In this document: positions 57,019-64,000 of the stretch, piece by piece | Position numbering within the stretch: position 1 is the stretch's first letter | How the letters are laid out: the number at the start of each line of letters is the position of its first letter | NCBI GenBank assembly: GCA_963715455.1 | Contig: OY970245.1 | Span: 558,001 to 622,000, forward strand | DNA: 64,000 bases | Source of the DNA: VRUE01 sp963715455 | GTDB lineage: Bacteria; Actinomycetota; Thermoleophilia; Solirubrobacterales; 70-9 | Direction: 5' to 3' | Notes under the pieces: generated by a model | What the model saw: only the letters and a program-made list of their open reading frames with translations | The model's database searches: none | Told to the model about the DNA's origin: nothing | Position numbers and translations under genes: made by a program

Positions 57019-57680
57019 AAGTGCCCGTCGCGCTAGTCGCGATCGCGATCCTGGTCGTCAGCAGTGCGCCCGCCTCCCAAGGTCGCAGTGCTGAGACGGG
57101 CGCCTTCCAGGGCCGGGTGCAGCGCATCGACGCCGAGCTGGGGGCGCGGATGAGCGGCGTCTCCTGGCACCGCGGCTGCCCGGTCGGCTTCGCCGACCTG
57201 CGCCTGCTCAGCGTCAGCCACTGGGGCTTCGACGGGCGCTCACACCGCGGCCGGCTGGTCGTCCACCGCGACGCGGCGACCGGGATGCTGCGCACGATGC
57301 GCGCGCTCTACCGCTTGCGCTTCCCGATCCGCCAGATGCGCCTCGTCGACGCTTACGGCGCCGACGACCAGCGCAGCATGGACGCCGACAACACCTCGGC
57401 CTTCAACTGCCGCTACGTCGCTGGCAGCCCCGGCGTCTGGTCCGAGCACGCCTACGGCCGGGCGATCGACGTCAACCCGATCGAGAACCCCTACGTCACG
57501 GCTTCCGGCTACGTCTCACCGCGCGCTGGTGCTCCCTACGCCAGCCGCAGCCACCACCGCAAGGGCATGATTCACCGCGGTGGGCCGGTGGTTGCCGCCT
57601 TCGCCGCCGCCGGCTGGGAGTGGGGCGGCAATTGGGCCTGGCCCAAGGACTACCAGCACTTCTCGGCGACCGGCAGCTGA
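57015..57680 (+). CDS. Secreted M15-family peptidase (extensin-like/VanY-like)
   Basis: 221 residues, GTG start. Signal peptide (VPVALVAIAILVVSSAPASQ). Zinc motif SEHAYGRAIDVNPIENP gives His and Asp, and the third ligand is in DYQHFS near the C-terminus. This matches the M15_4/extensin-like group that cleaves D-Ala-D-Ala-type peptide bonds in the wall. Substrate specificity not established. Confidence 0.9.
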   Translation: MKVPVALVAIAILVVSSAPASQGRSAETGAFQGRVQRIDAELGARMSGVSWHRGCPVGFADLRLLSVSHWGFDGRSHRGRLVVHRDAATGMLRTMRALYRLRFPIRQMRLVDAYGADDQRSMDADNTSAFNCRYVAGSPGVWSEHAYGRAIDVNPIENPYVTASGYVSPRAGAPYASRSHHRKGMIHRGGPVVAAFAAAGWEWGGNWAWPKDYQHFSATGS

Positions 57681-57696
57681 GCTCCCGGCGCTGAGC

Positions 57697-58371
57697 CTAG
57701 CTCGCCGGCGCGTCCTCTGGTCCCGGTTCCCAGGCCTCGCCGCGGGTGGCGCGCTCCATGCCGATCCAGACCACGTTGAGGGCCACCGCGACGATCCGCG
57801 CGCGCTCCACCTCGGGGTGGCCGAGCCACCAGATCGCCAACCCAGTGAGCCCCGAACGGATCACCTCGGCGGCCATCTCCAGAGCCAGCGGGTCCTCCGA
57901 CCCGGCCAGCGCCGCGCCTCCCGGCTGGGCACCGAGGATCAAGGCCAGGCCGGCCCGCGCCTCCGCCTGGACCTGCTCGTGGACCGCCTGGATCTCGGGG
58001 ATGCCGGTGGTCTCGACGAAGTACATGCGGGCCGCGTAGGGGTGCGTCTCGACGTAGCGCGCCCAGGCCTTGACCGAGGCGGGCACCCGCTGCTCGATCG
58101 GCGCGTCGCCCTGCAGGTACTCGCCCCAGAGGCCGAGCAGCTCCTCCCGCGTGCGCAGCAGCAGCCGGCGGTGCAGGTCGAGCTTCGACTCGAAGTGGTC
58201 GTAGACGACGGGCGGCGTCACACCCGAGCGCCGCGCGATCTCCTCGATCGAGGCGCCGTGGTAGCCCCGCTCGGCGAAGAGGTCGAGGGCTGCCTGTTCG
58301 ATCAGCTCCCGCCGAGCCGCACGACTCAGCCGCCGCCTACTACCGGGCTGACTTCGTGTTTTGTGGCGCAT
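57697..58371 (-). CDS. TetR-family regulator
   Basis: 224 residues from ATG 58371. Helix-turn-helix about 22-65 (ELIEQAALDLFAERGYHGAS, IARRSGVTPPVVYDHFESKL). The ATG lies inside a copy of the dispersed hairpin (58347-58396), so the first eight residues are repeat-encoded. It is divergent from the cupin gene at 58449; an operator-like palindrome lies between them. Confidence 0.9.
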   Translation of the reverse strand: MRHKTRSQPGSRRRLSRAARRELIEQAALDLFAERGYHGASIEEIARRSGVTPPVVYDHFESKLDLHRRLLLRTREELLGLWGEYLQGDAPIEQRVPASVKAWARYVETHPYAARMYFVETTGIPEIQAVHEQVQAEARAGLALILGAQPGGAALAGSEDPLALEMAAEVIRSGLTGLAIWWLGHPEVERARIVAVALNVVWIGMERATRGEAWEPGPEDAPAS

Positions 58372-58396
58372 ACGGAGTCGAAAAGACGAAGTCAGC
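58347..58396. repeat. Dispersed hairpin element, copy B
   Basis: Arms GCTGACTTCG/CGAAGTCAGC and core GGCGCATACGGAGTC are shared with the inverted copy at 4376-4427. It supplies the start codon of the TetR gene. Confidence 0.85.
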
Positions 58397-58408
58397 GGCT
58401 AGAGGTGG

Positions 58409-58434
58409 CATAACTTAGTCAAGATTAGGTTATG
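58409..58434. promoter_or_regulatory. Candidate TetR operator
   Basis: Imperfect 26-bp palindrome: half-sites CATAACTTAGTCA and AGATTAGGTTATG match at 10 of 13 positions. It is the only AT-rich dyad in the 77 bp between the divergent TetR and cupin genes. Confidence 0.65.
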
Positions 58435-58448
58435 CTCCTGACGAACGG

Positions 58449-59012
58449 ATGGCCAGCAGATTCGAAGACCCCGCCCTCGGGCACACGCTCGCCTTTAGCG
58501 AGACCGAGCGCGATGGCGAGCCGGTGATGCGGATCGAGATGTGGGTCAAGCCGGGTGGGGGAGTGCCACCCCACGTGCACCCCGCGCTCGAGGAGGCCTT
58601 CGAAGTGCTCGACGGCCGACTCGAAGTGCTGACCGGTCGCACCTGGCACGAGGCCGGCCCCGGTGAGACGGTCGTCGCCTCGCCCGGCACCCGCCACGCC
58701 TACCGCAATCGCAGCGAGGCGGAGACCCACGCGATCTGTTGGACCTCGCCCCCATCGGATCTGCTCGAGGGCTTCCTCGGCGACGCTGCCGCCCTAGGCC
58801 GCGCTGGGCGACTGACCAAGCGCGGCATCCCGAAGACGCCGACGACTCTGCTGCAGGCCGCGGTCATGTCAGAGCACTACCGCGAGATGGTTGTGCTCGG
58901 CTCGCCACCGCTGCCACCCTTCGGCCTCGACCGCCTGGTGATGCCACCGCTCGCCCGGCTCGGCCGGCGACGCGGCTACCTGCCCGGGGCGATTTTGGGG
59001 CGCAGCGCCTAG
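58449..59012 (+). CDS. Cupin-domain protein
   Basis: 187 residues from ATG 58449. Cupin motif 1 is GGGVPPHVHPALEEAFEVLD (His, His, Glu) and motif 2 PGTRHAYRNRSEAE. A C-terminal extension of about 80 residues carries helices with an RLGRRRGY stretch. Divergent from and probably controlled by the TetR protein; the effector is unknown. Confidence 0.87.
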   Translation: MASRFEDPALGHTLAFSETERDGEPVMRIEMWVKPGGGVPPHVHPALEEAFEVLDGRLEVLTGRTWHEAGPGETVVASPGTRHAYRNRSEAETHAICWTSPPSDLLEGFLGDAAALGRAGRLTKRGIPKTPTTLLQAAVMSEHYREMVVLGSPPLPPFGLDRLVMPPLARLGRRRGYLPGAILGRSA

Positions 59013-60034
59013 CTCGCCGCGGACCGCGCGAGCATGCTCTCTGCACAATCGACGATCATCTGCTCGGCCGGGCGCTGCTGCCAGCTGAGCCGCGTCTCAG
59101 CCTTCTCGCTCGAGTACTCGTAGCGCAGCCCGAGCTGGTTGACGATTGAGCGGACGCCGGGATCGAAGCGGCCGGCGACACGCACGAGGAAGTCCGGCAG
59201 CGAGCGCTTCGGCACCTTCGATGCCGCCTCGCCGAGCCGTGCGCGGAGGATCTCGGCGACTTCGGAGACCCAGAGGAAGGGCCCGGCGGCGATGAAGCGC
59301 TCGCCGCCGGCTGCGGGCTCGGTCATCGCCCGCAGATGCAGGTCGGCGACGTCGCGCACGTCGACGAAGCTGAAGCCGATGTGGGGGATGCCCGGCATGT
59401 TGCCCTTGAGCAGGCGCTCGATCACCTGCAGCGAGAACGACTGATCGTCGCTGAGCACCGGCCCGAGGATGGCGCCCGGGTTGACGGCCGCGAGCCACTC
59501 GCCAGCGCCCTGCTCACGGGCAAAGTCCCAAGCGGCGCGCTCGGCGATCGCCTTCGAGCGCACGTAGGGCGAGAGTCCCGGCTTGTCGGGGTCGGTCCAG
59601 TCCTCCTCGGTGAGCAAGCGCCCCGGCTTGGCGCCGCCGGCGATCGCCGCGACCGAGGAGGTGACGACGACTCGCTCGACCCCGGCGGCCCGCGCGGCGC
59701 GCAGCACTCGCAGGGTGCCCTCGCGCGCCGGCACGATCAGCTCGTCGGGGTCCTTGGGCTGCACGGGCGGGAAGGGGGAAGCGACGTGCAGGACGTACGT
59801 GCAGCCTTCGACCGCCTCGGCCCAGCCGTCGTCCTCACTCAGGTCGGCACGCTGCAGGGTGAGTCGCTCATCGGCTGGGACCTGGGAGCCGACCGCGGCG
59901 CGCAGCTCGGCCTCACGCGCGAGATCCCTGACCGTGGTCCGCACCCGGTAGCCCTGTTCGAGCAGGGCGATCACGCACCAGCTGCCCAGGAAGCCCGAGC
60001 CTCCCGTGACCAGCACCGTCTTCTCCTCCACCAT
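59009..60034 (-). CDS. NAD(P)-dependent reductase (dihydroflavonol-reductase-like extended SDR)
   Basis: 341 residues from ATG 60034; GTG 60037 is equally possible. VLVTGGSGFLGSWCVIALL is the Rossmann motif, and YVRSKAIAE holds the YxxxK catalytic pair. VLHVASPFPPVQPKDPDELI and VVTSSVAAIAGG are typical of the dihydroflavonol/cinnamoyl-CoA reductase branch. It reduces an aldehyde or ketone of unknown identity. Its stop overlaps the cupin stop by 4 bp on the opposite strand. Confidence 0.9.
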   Translation of the reverse strand: MVEEKTVLVTGGSGFLGSWCVIALLEQGYRVRTTVRDLAREAELRAAVGSQVPADERLTLQRADLSEDDGWAEAVEGCTYVLHVASPFPPVQPKDPDELIVPAREGTLRVLRAARAAGVERVVVTSSVAAIAGGAKPGRLLTEEDWTDPDKPGLSPYVRSKAIAERAAWDFAREQGAGEWLAAVNPGAILGPVLSDDQSFSLQVIERLLKGNMPGIPHIGFSFVDVRDVADLHLRAMTEPAAGGERFIAAGPFLWVSEVAEILRARLGEAASKVPKRSLPDFLVRVAGRFDPGVRSIVNQLGLRYEYSSEKAETRLSWQQRPAEQMIVDCAESMLARSAAS

Positions 60035-60052
60035 CACCGTGGCGGAGCGTAG

Positions 60053-60367
60053 CTACTCGTTGGTGCCTTCCTCCGCCTCGGTCGAGTCGATCTCGTCGGG
60101 CTCGCCGTGGACCGAGGCGTCGTACTCCGCCTCGGCGACGCCCGCGTCACGCAGCGGGTCGCCGAGGGCGTCGCCGTGGGTGGCCTGCTCCTTGAGTAGC
60201 TGCTCAGCTTCCTCAAAGCCCTCCGACTCGCCGCCGCCGTGCTCCGCCGCAGCTCGCTCGGCCTCGTCCATCCCCTCCATGCCGCTGCGTCCACCGATCT
60301 TGCCGGCTTCGGCCGCAGCCTTGTCCTCCTCCTCGTGAACCTCGTTCTCGTCGAAAGCCTCTTGCAT
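60053..60367 (-). CDS. Small acidic protein of unknown function
   Basis: 104 residues, about a third Glu/Asp. It contains a segment GMDEAERAAAEHGGGESEGF followed by EEAEQLLKEQATHGD that I have seen as a recurrent pattern in uncharacterised actinobacterial proteins. No membrane segment or catalytic motif. Read toward the reductase gene, 15 bp away. Confidence 0.65.
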   Translation of the reverse strand: MQEAFDENEVHEEEDKAAAEAGKIGGRSGMEGMDEAERAAAEHGGGESEGFEEAEQLLKEQATHGDALGDPLRDAGVAEAEYDASVHGEPDEIDSTEAEEGTNE

Positions 60368-60410
60368 GGTCTCGAGGCTGCCCGATCCGGGCGTGACTAA
60401 ACCCAGGGGT

Positions 60411-61094
60411 CTAAACCAGCTGCGTGTAGTTACCGAGCGGAATGTCCTTGTGAAGGCGGTAGGTCAATGGCAGCAATCTGGCCACGAGCGCAAAACGGTG
60501 GTCCGTCTGGGCTCGTCGCTGGGCCGCGAGATGCTGGTAGCGGCAGGCGACGGCCTCGTCGTACTCGCTCGGGTCGGTGGCTCCGCGGAAGAACGGATAG
60601 AGGTGGCCGACGAAGTGGTCCATCGACCCCTGCCAGGCGATCTCGTGCGTCGCTCCTGGCAGGCGAGACGCCAGAGTCATGCGGTAGCAGACGACCAACG
60701 GCAGACGGCCGTCGGCGAACTTGCACTCGCCCGACCAGACGTCGGGATCGGGCGGGCTCTCATCGCTGATGATCCAGGCCGTCTCATGACTGATCCGCCC
60801 GAGGGCAGCTGCGTCGTCGACGAAGCTGGAGAACACCTCGAGGGAGCTCTCCAGCCAGCGGCGTAGCTTGGCCGCCGTCAGCTCCTGCTGGGGCAGGGGC
60901 TGGGCGAGACGCTCGACGAGCCGGTTGAAGCGCGTGGCCGGTCGCGGGAACTCCTCGTGGAAGCCGGAGAGCAACATGCCGACCGCGGGCTCGGTGGAAA
61001 AGACGACCGCTTGGCCGGTCCCGTCGAGGCTCGTCTCGTGCGTTTTCAGCGCGCCGATCGGCTGAGCTTCTGACGTGTCGGTGGGTGTCGCCAT
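60411..61094 (-). CDS. Protein of unknown function
   Basis: 227 residues from ATG 61094 (MATPTDTSEAQPIGALKTHE). Mixed alpha/beta, no signal peptide, with AWIISDESPPDPDVWSGECK and a helical LPPQELTAAKLRRWLESSLE-like region (actual LPQQELTAAKLRRW). I do not recognise the family. The start was placed here because codons further up run into the intergenic region and lose bias. It reads alone. Confidence 0.65.
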   Translation of the reverse strand: MATPTDTSEAQPIGALKTHETSLDGTGQAVVFSTEPAVGMLLSGFHEEFPRPATRFNRLVERLAQPLPQQELTAAKLRRWLESSLEVFSSFVDDAAALGRISHETAWIISDESPPDPDVWSGECKFADGRLPLVVCYRMTLASRLPGATHEIAWQGSMDHFVGHLYPFFRGATDPSEYDEAVACRYQHLAAQRRAQTDHRFALVARLLPLTYRLHKDIPLGNYTQLV

Positions 61095-61146
61095 TTCATC
61101 GCGCCCTGGGCCATCGTAGTCGCCTGACCCCTCGCCATGTGCTGGC

Positions 61147-61914
61147 TCAAGCTGGTGCGCGCGGCGACGCAGCAGCAGCAGATTGGACAAGCGCCAGCAG
61201 CGTGGAGTCGCGGGTGTCCTCATCGTCTACGCGTGAGGCGAATACCCCGGCTATGTGCAGATGATGCGTTTCGACGAACTTGCCGTGGAATCCGGTGAGC
61301 GATTCGACTGCGCCTCGGTGGATGCCCAAGTAGACCCTGGCGACGAACCCGGTGAGGGTTGCCCCGACTGCCGCCAGAGCACCGGTGATGATGCGTTCGG
61401 CGTTGTTCCCGTCCTGGATGAGGAGAAAGCCGAGGGCGATCACGGTGAGCCCCGAGACCACGCAGAAGACTCCAAGGACGAAAGCCAGCCCGCTCTGTTG
61501 GAGAGCCTGATCGTAGTAGCGCTTCAGCTCGGCTTGGTGCTTGAGGAAAAGCAGCAACGGCGATTCCCCGGTCTTCTCACGGATCTCGAGCTCGAACTCG
61601 GCGGTACGAAGCTCCGCTTGGAGATCCCGGAGTCGCATGCGACTGACCATGAAGACCAGGACGGAGACCAGCTCGAGATAGCCCATGATCGCCGCGAAGG
61701 TGAGGCTGATATAGCCGGTGCTGACCCACATCCCGGCGATGACCGAGGGGAAGACGGCGGTGAAGAAGAGGAAGGCCAGGTCCCTGGCCCCACCCATGAA
61801 CTTGATTCGTGCCTGCAGACTGGCAACGTCGGTCTGACCGCCCCGCCACAGCGCCCAGATTCGCCTCAGGCCCCGCGGCTGCTTCGCGTCGCCCTTTTCG
61901 TCGATTGCCGACAT
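61147..61914 (-). CDS. Membrane protein resembling the TRADD-N-associated transmembrane domain family
   Basis: 255 residues from ATG 61914. Four hydrophobic helices in two pairs: about 44-62 with 70-92, and 142-164 with 174-196. The second pair is preceded by LKHQAELKRYYDQALQQSGL, a helix with the Y-x-Q-A-x-x-Q pattern of the cyanobacterial TRADD-N-associated 2-TM domain. It is followed by VYLGIHRGAVESLTGFHGKF. That domain occurs in bacterial conflict systems. No nuclease or protease partner is adjacent, so the role is open. Confidence 0.6.
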   Translation of the reverse strand: MSAIDEKGDAKQPRGLRRIWALWRGGQTDVASLQARIKFMGGARDLAFLFFTAVFPSVIAGMWVSTGYISLTFAAIMGYLELVSVLVFMVSRMRLRDLQAELRTAEFELEIREKTGESPLLLFLKHQAELKRYYDQALQQSGLAFVLGVFCVVSGLTVIALGFLLIQDGNNAERIITGALAAVGATLTGFVARVYLGIHRGAVESLTGFHGKFVETHHLHIAGVFASRVDDEDTRDSTLLALVQSAAAASPRAPA

Positions 61915-61980
61915 GGCTCTGTTCTTTTCAAAACATCTCGATGCATTCCTGCCAGTCGGCGAGCACTAGGATGGGCCAGG

Positions 61981-62220
61981 GTGCCGGCGGAGAGCAAACA
62001 GGTCAACTGGCGTGCCTGGGTCGTCGGCGTCTTGGTCGCGGCGGTCGTCATCGTCTCCCTGCAGAACTCGCAGCAGGTCAAGGTCGACGTGCTCTTCCTC
62101 ACCGTCGACGCGCCGCTGATCGTCATCCTGCTGATCGCCGTCGCGATCGGCGCCTTGATCGGTTACGTGGCGCCGCTGGTCCATCGCCACCGGCGCGACG
62201 GGAAGAAGGCCGAGCGCTAG
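61981..62220 (+). CDS. LapA-domain (DUF1049) membrane protein
   Basis: 79 residues with a GTG start at 61981. Two transmembrane helices (WVVGVLVAAVVIVSLQN and PLIVILLIAVAIGALIGYVA) with the intervening QVKVDVLFLTVDAP are the LapA/DUF1049 signature. The C-terminus is basic. The family has roles in envelope assembly in Gram-negatives and is uncharacterised here. Confidence 0.87.
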   Translation: MPAESKQVNWRAWVVGVLVAAVVIVSLQNSQQVKVDVLFLTVDAPLIVILLIAVAIGALIGYVAPLVHRHRRDGKKAER

Positions 62221-62334
62221 CGCCCGATTACGAAGGCCGCTTTACCCAAATGGACAACGAGTGGCGAAATCGGCGCCGCTCTAGATGTCTTGCTGTGGCA
62301 GGCGGCGAGCGACCCTGCGCAGAAAGTGCCCCGC

Positions 62335-63003
62335 ATGACACGCAGACCGCGCCTCACCTACGCCAACGTCGTCTCTACTCTCGCCCTCTTCCTCGTGCTC
62401 AGCGGGGGCGCTGCCTACGCGGCGGGCAAGATCCGCTCCGGCGACATCGCCGCGGGCGCGGTGCGCACCTCCGACGTCTACAAACGGGCGATCACCAGCG
62501 GCAAGCTCGCTCTCGGCGCGGTCCACAGCAACCAGATCGCCAACGCCTCGGTCGGCGCCAAGCAGCTCGGCCCGGCCGCCGTCACACCGGGCAACCTGCA
62601 GTTCCCGGTCTTCCTCGCCGCCAACCCCACGGGCGGCTCGGCTCCGGTGACCAACGGGCCGGATCCCTACCCGCTGAACGGCGCCACCTGGACCCAGTCG
62701 CCCGGCCAGATCCAGGTCGTCTTCGGCGCCGGTGCGGCGCAGCTCGCCTACGACGGCTCGGGGGCGGGCTCCTGCCAGATCTTCTTCGAGGTCAGCCTCA
62801 ACGGCCAGCAGGTCGGCGGCGGCCAGCTATCGACCGACTCGACGACTCTGACGCGGGTCGAACAAAGCATCGGCGCCCAGCCGCAGGTCGACCCGCTGAC
62901 GCCGACCACCATCGACCTGACCTTGCGGACCGGCTCCAACGGCGGCTGCACCTCCGACTCGCGAATCGAGTCGACCCGCTTCCGCGTGATCGACTTCGGC
63001 TAG
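62335..63003 (+). CDS. Secreted protein of unknown function with repeat stalk
   Basis: 222 residues from ATG 62335. Signal/anchor helix (VVSTLALFLVLSGGAAYAAG), as in the collagen-like protein at 14521. A short repeat region follows: SGDIAAGAVRTSDVYKRAIT and SGKLALGAVHSNQIANASVG, with a 'G-x-I/L-x-x-G-A-V' period. The C-terminal domain is beta-rich with two cysteines. A surface protein common in Thermoleophilia; no family assigned. Confidence 0.78.
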   Translation: MTRRPRLTYANVVSTLALFLVLSGGAAYAAGKIRSGDIAAGAVRTSDVYKRAITSGKLALGAVHSNQIANASVGAKQLGPAAVTPGNLQFPVFLAANPTGGSAPVTNGPDPYPLNGATWTQSPGQIQVVFGAGAAQLAYDGSGAGSCQIFFEVSLNGQQVGGGQLSTDSTTLTRVEQSIGAQPQVDPLTPTTIDLTLRTGSNGGCTSDSRIESTRFRVIDFG

Positions 63004-63027
63004 CCGCCTCTTTTCCGCGGGACCGAG

Positions 63028-63774
63028 TCACGGACTGGGCGCGCCAAAGACCTGAACGTAGTAGCGGCCGAAGGGGCCGCCCCGCCCGAAGCCGATGCCG
63101 ATGTGTGTGTACTCCGGGTTGAGGATGTTCTGCCGGTGGCCGCTGCTTTGCATCCACCCCTGGCAGGCGGTTGCAGCCGACTCATAGCCCGCCGCGATGT
63201 TCTCACCGATGTAGGTGAAGCGGTGCGCTCGATCGAAGTGTTCGACCCGCTCGGCGGGCCCACCTTCCTGGGGGTCGGTGTGCCCGAAATAGCCCAGCCG
63301 CGCCATGCTGCGCGCGTGCGCCCGAGCGGCGCGAATCAGTGGGATCCCAAGTTGCAGCGGCGCTACCCCTTGCGCCCGACGTTCGCGGTTGACGCAGCTG
63401 CGAATGGCCCGCTCATTCAGGGTGGCTGTTGACGGAGGTGTGGTTTGCGGCGAGGCCGGGACCGGCGAAGCGTCGGCCACGGCTTCCACCGGCGGGCTCT
63501 CCGGGCCGGCCTCTGGAGCATCGCTTTGGGGAGGCGGAGGCGCCGTAGGTGTGCTGGCTCCGCCGATATCAGGGCCAGTCGACTCCGCTTTGGGCCGCGC
63601 GCCACGGGCTGGGTGGTAGTGCAGCGTTGGGACCTCGGCCTGGCCAAAGGCATCGATTTGCGCCTCTTTGGCCGACTGGTCCCAATTGCCGACCACCGAG
63701 TAGCCGATTGCTGTGGCAAGCAGGGCGATCAGGCAGAGCAGCGCGATCTTGACGAATCGGCCTCCAGTAAGCAT
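63028..63774 (-). CDS. CAP/SCP-domain protein with membrane anchor
   Basis: 248 residues from ATG 63774. An N-terminal helix (about 8-26) is a signal anchor, followed by a Pro/Ala/Thr-rich linker (about 50-118). The CAP domain (about 120-248) has LGYFGHTDPQEGGPAERVEH, GENIAAGY, SSGHRQNIL and GRYYVQVFG. It is a longer paralogue of the gene at 40267. Its ATG overlaps the stop of the gene upstream (TAATG). Confidence 0.88.
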   Translation of the reverse strand: MLTGGRFVKIALLCLIALLATAIGYSVVGNWDQSAKEAQIDAFGQAEVPTLHYHPARGARPKAESTGPDIGGASTPTAPPPPQSDAPEAGPESPPVEAVADASPVPASPQTTPPSTATLNERAIRSCVNRERRAQGVAPLQLGIPLIRAARAHARSMARLGYFGHTDPQEGGPAERVEHFDRAHRFTYIGENIAAGYESAATACQGWMQSSGHRQNILNPEYTHIGIGFGRGGPFGRYYVQVFGAPSP

Positions 63775-64000
63775 TAGGCGACCAGTCGTTTCTGCTTGCC
63801 TACGGCCCCCCGCAGTTTCACCATCGCCAAGACGACGGCGCTGCGGGCGGCGTCGAGCTCAGCCTGGCCACCGTCCGGCCCGGCGGCTCTGCTGAGCGAG
63901 CCATAGGCCTTACGGGCGCCTTCGAGTCGCTGAACGAGCTGCTGGCGCAGCCGCCTCAGGCGATTGCCGACCCTGATCCGCTGAAGTGCGACTGCCGCCC
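63774..64000 (-). CDS. Partial basic helical protein (5' end beyond the window)
   Basis: 75 codons read without a stop from the window edge to TAA (63776-63774). The peptide is rich in Arg, Leu and Gln (RIRVGNRLRRLRQQLVQRLE, and VVLAMVKLRGAVGKQKRLVA), likely helical. It overlaps the next gene's ATG, which supports translation. No family recognised. Confidence 0.5.
   Translation of the reverse strand, partial: AAVALQRIRVGNRLRRLRQQLVQRLEGARKAYGSLSRAAGPDGGQAELDAARSAVVLAMVKLRGAVGKQKRLVA

Overview
The window is high-GC bacterial chromosome. Several gene families point to Actinobacteria of the class Thermoleophilia (Solirubrobacterales-like): long secreted proteins with Lys/Arg-rich tails, HtaA-domain haem proteins, DnaE2 preceded by a small DUF6504-type gene, and many GTG starts. 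That placement is an inference from family resemblance; no rRNA or other marker gene is present. Plasmid, phage and IS hallmark genes were not seen.

Layout. 1-3.2 kb: 5' end of a trehalose-synthase-like glycosyltransferase, then an envelope-stress cluster (OmpR-type regulator, HAMP kinase, lipoprotein HtrA). 3.3-13 kb: FlgM-like small protein, thiL, a flippase-like membrane protein, an MptB-like glycosyltransferase, a class A penicillin-binding protein, a small MscS, a CAAX protease, an L,D-transpeptidase and an epimerase. 13-14.2 kb: pyrE and a DUF480 gene. 14.4-23.7 kb: a five-gene operon of secreted proteins (collagen-like, NHL/beta-propeller, two giant or medium unknowns, an HtaA-leader-like protein) behind one good sigma-70 promoter, followed by a TetR gene. 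24.4-31.1 kb: a FitAB-type toxin-antitoxin pair and an SOS mutagenesis cassette (LexA box, N-terminally shortened imuB, DUF6504 gene, dnaE2) split by an inverted AAA/DUF4143 ATPase gene. 31-35 kb: HxlR/MFS divergon, ECF sigma factor with YCII partner. 35-40 kb: SGNH hydrolase, DrrA-like ABC exporter operon with an alpha/beta hydrolase, a prephenate-dehydratase-fold protein. 40-45 kb: CAP protein, PAS-GAF-PP2C phosphatase, and four DUF2294 paralogues.

45.3-53.8 kb is the most striking region: a haem/iron acquisition island. TTAGG-N4-CCTAA palindromes precede both halves. The first half is a haem-monooxygenase-like gene plus a FecBCDE-type ABC importer; the second is two HtaA proteins, a PKD-domain membrane-anchored protein, an ExbB/TolQ-like proton-channel protein and a DUF2149 (ExbD-like) protein. 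The genes overlap or nearly touch, so a single function (surface haem capture, energised transfer, import, degradation) is a reasonable inference.

53.8-64 kb: a Phd/VapC pair with its operator, GNAT enzymes, CsbD, DUF4235, cupins, an M15 peptidase, a TetR/cupin divergon, a reductase, a TRADD-N-associated-like membrane protein, LapA, and a second CAP protein.

Non-coding features of note are two paralogous minus-strand RNA elements with tRNA-like T-arms and a covarying long helix (10.06-10.34 and 12.80-12.97 kb), and a set of long hairpins, two of which are copies of one ~50-bp dispersed element.
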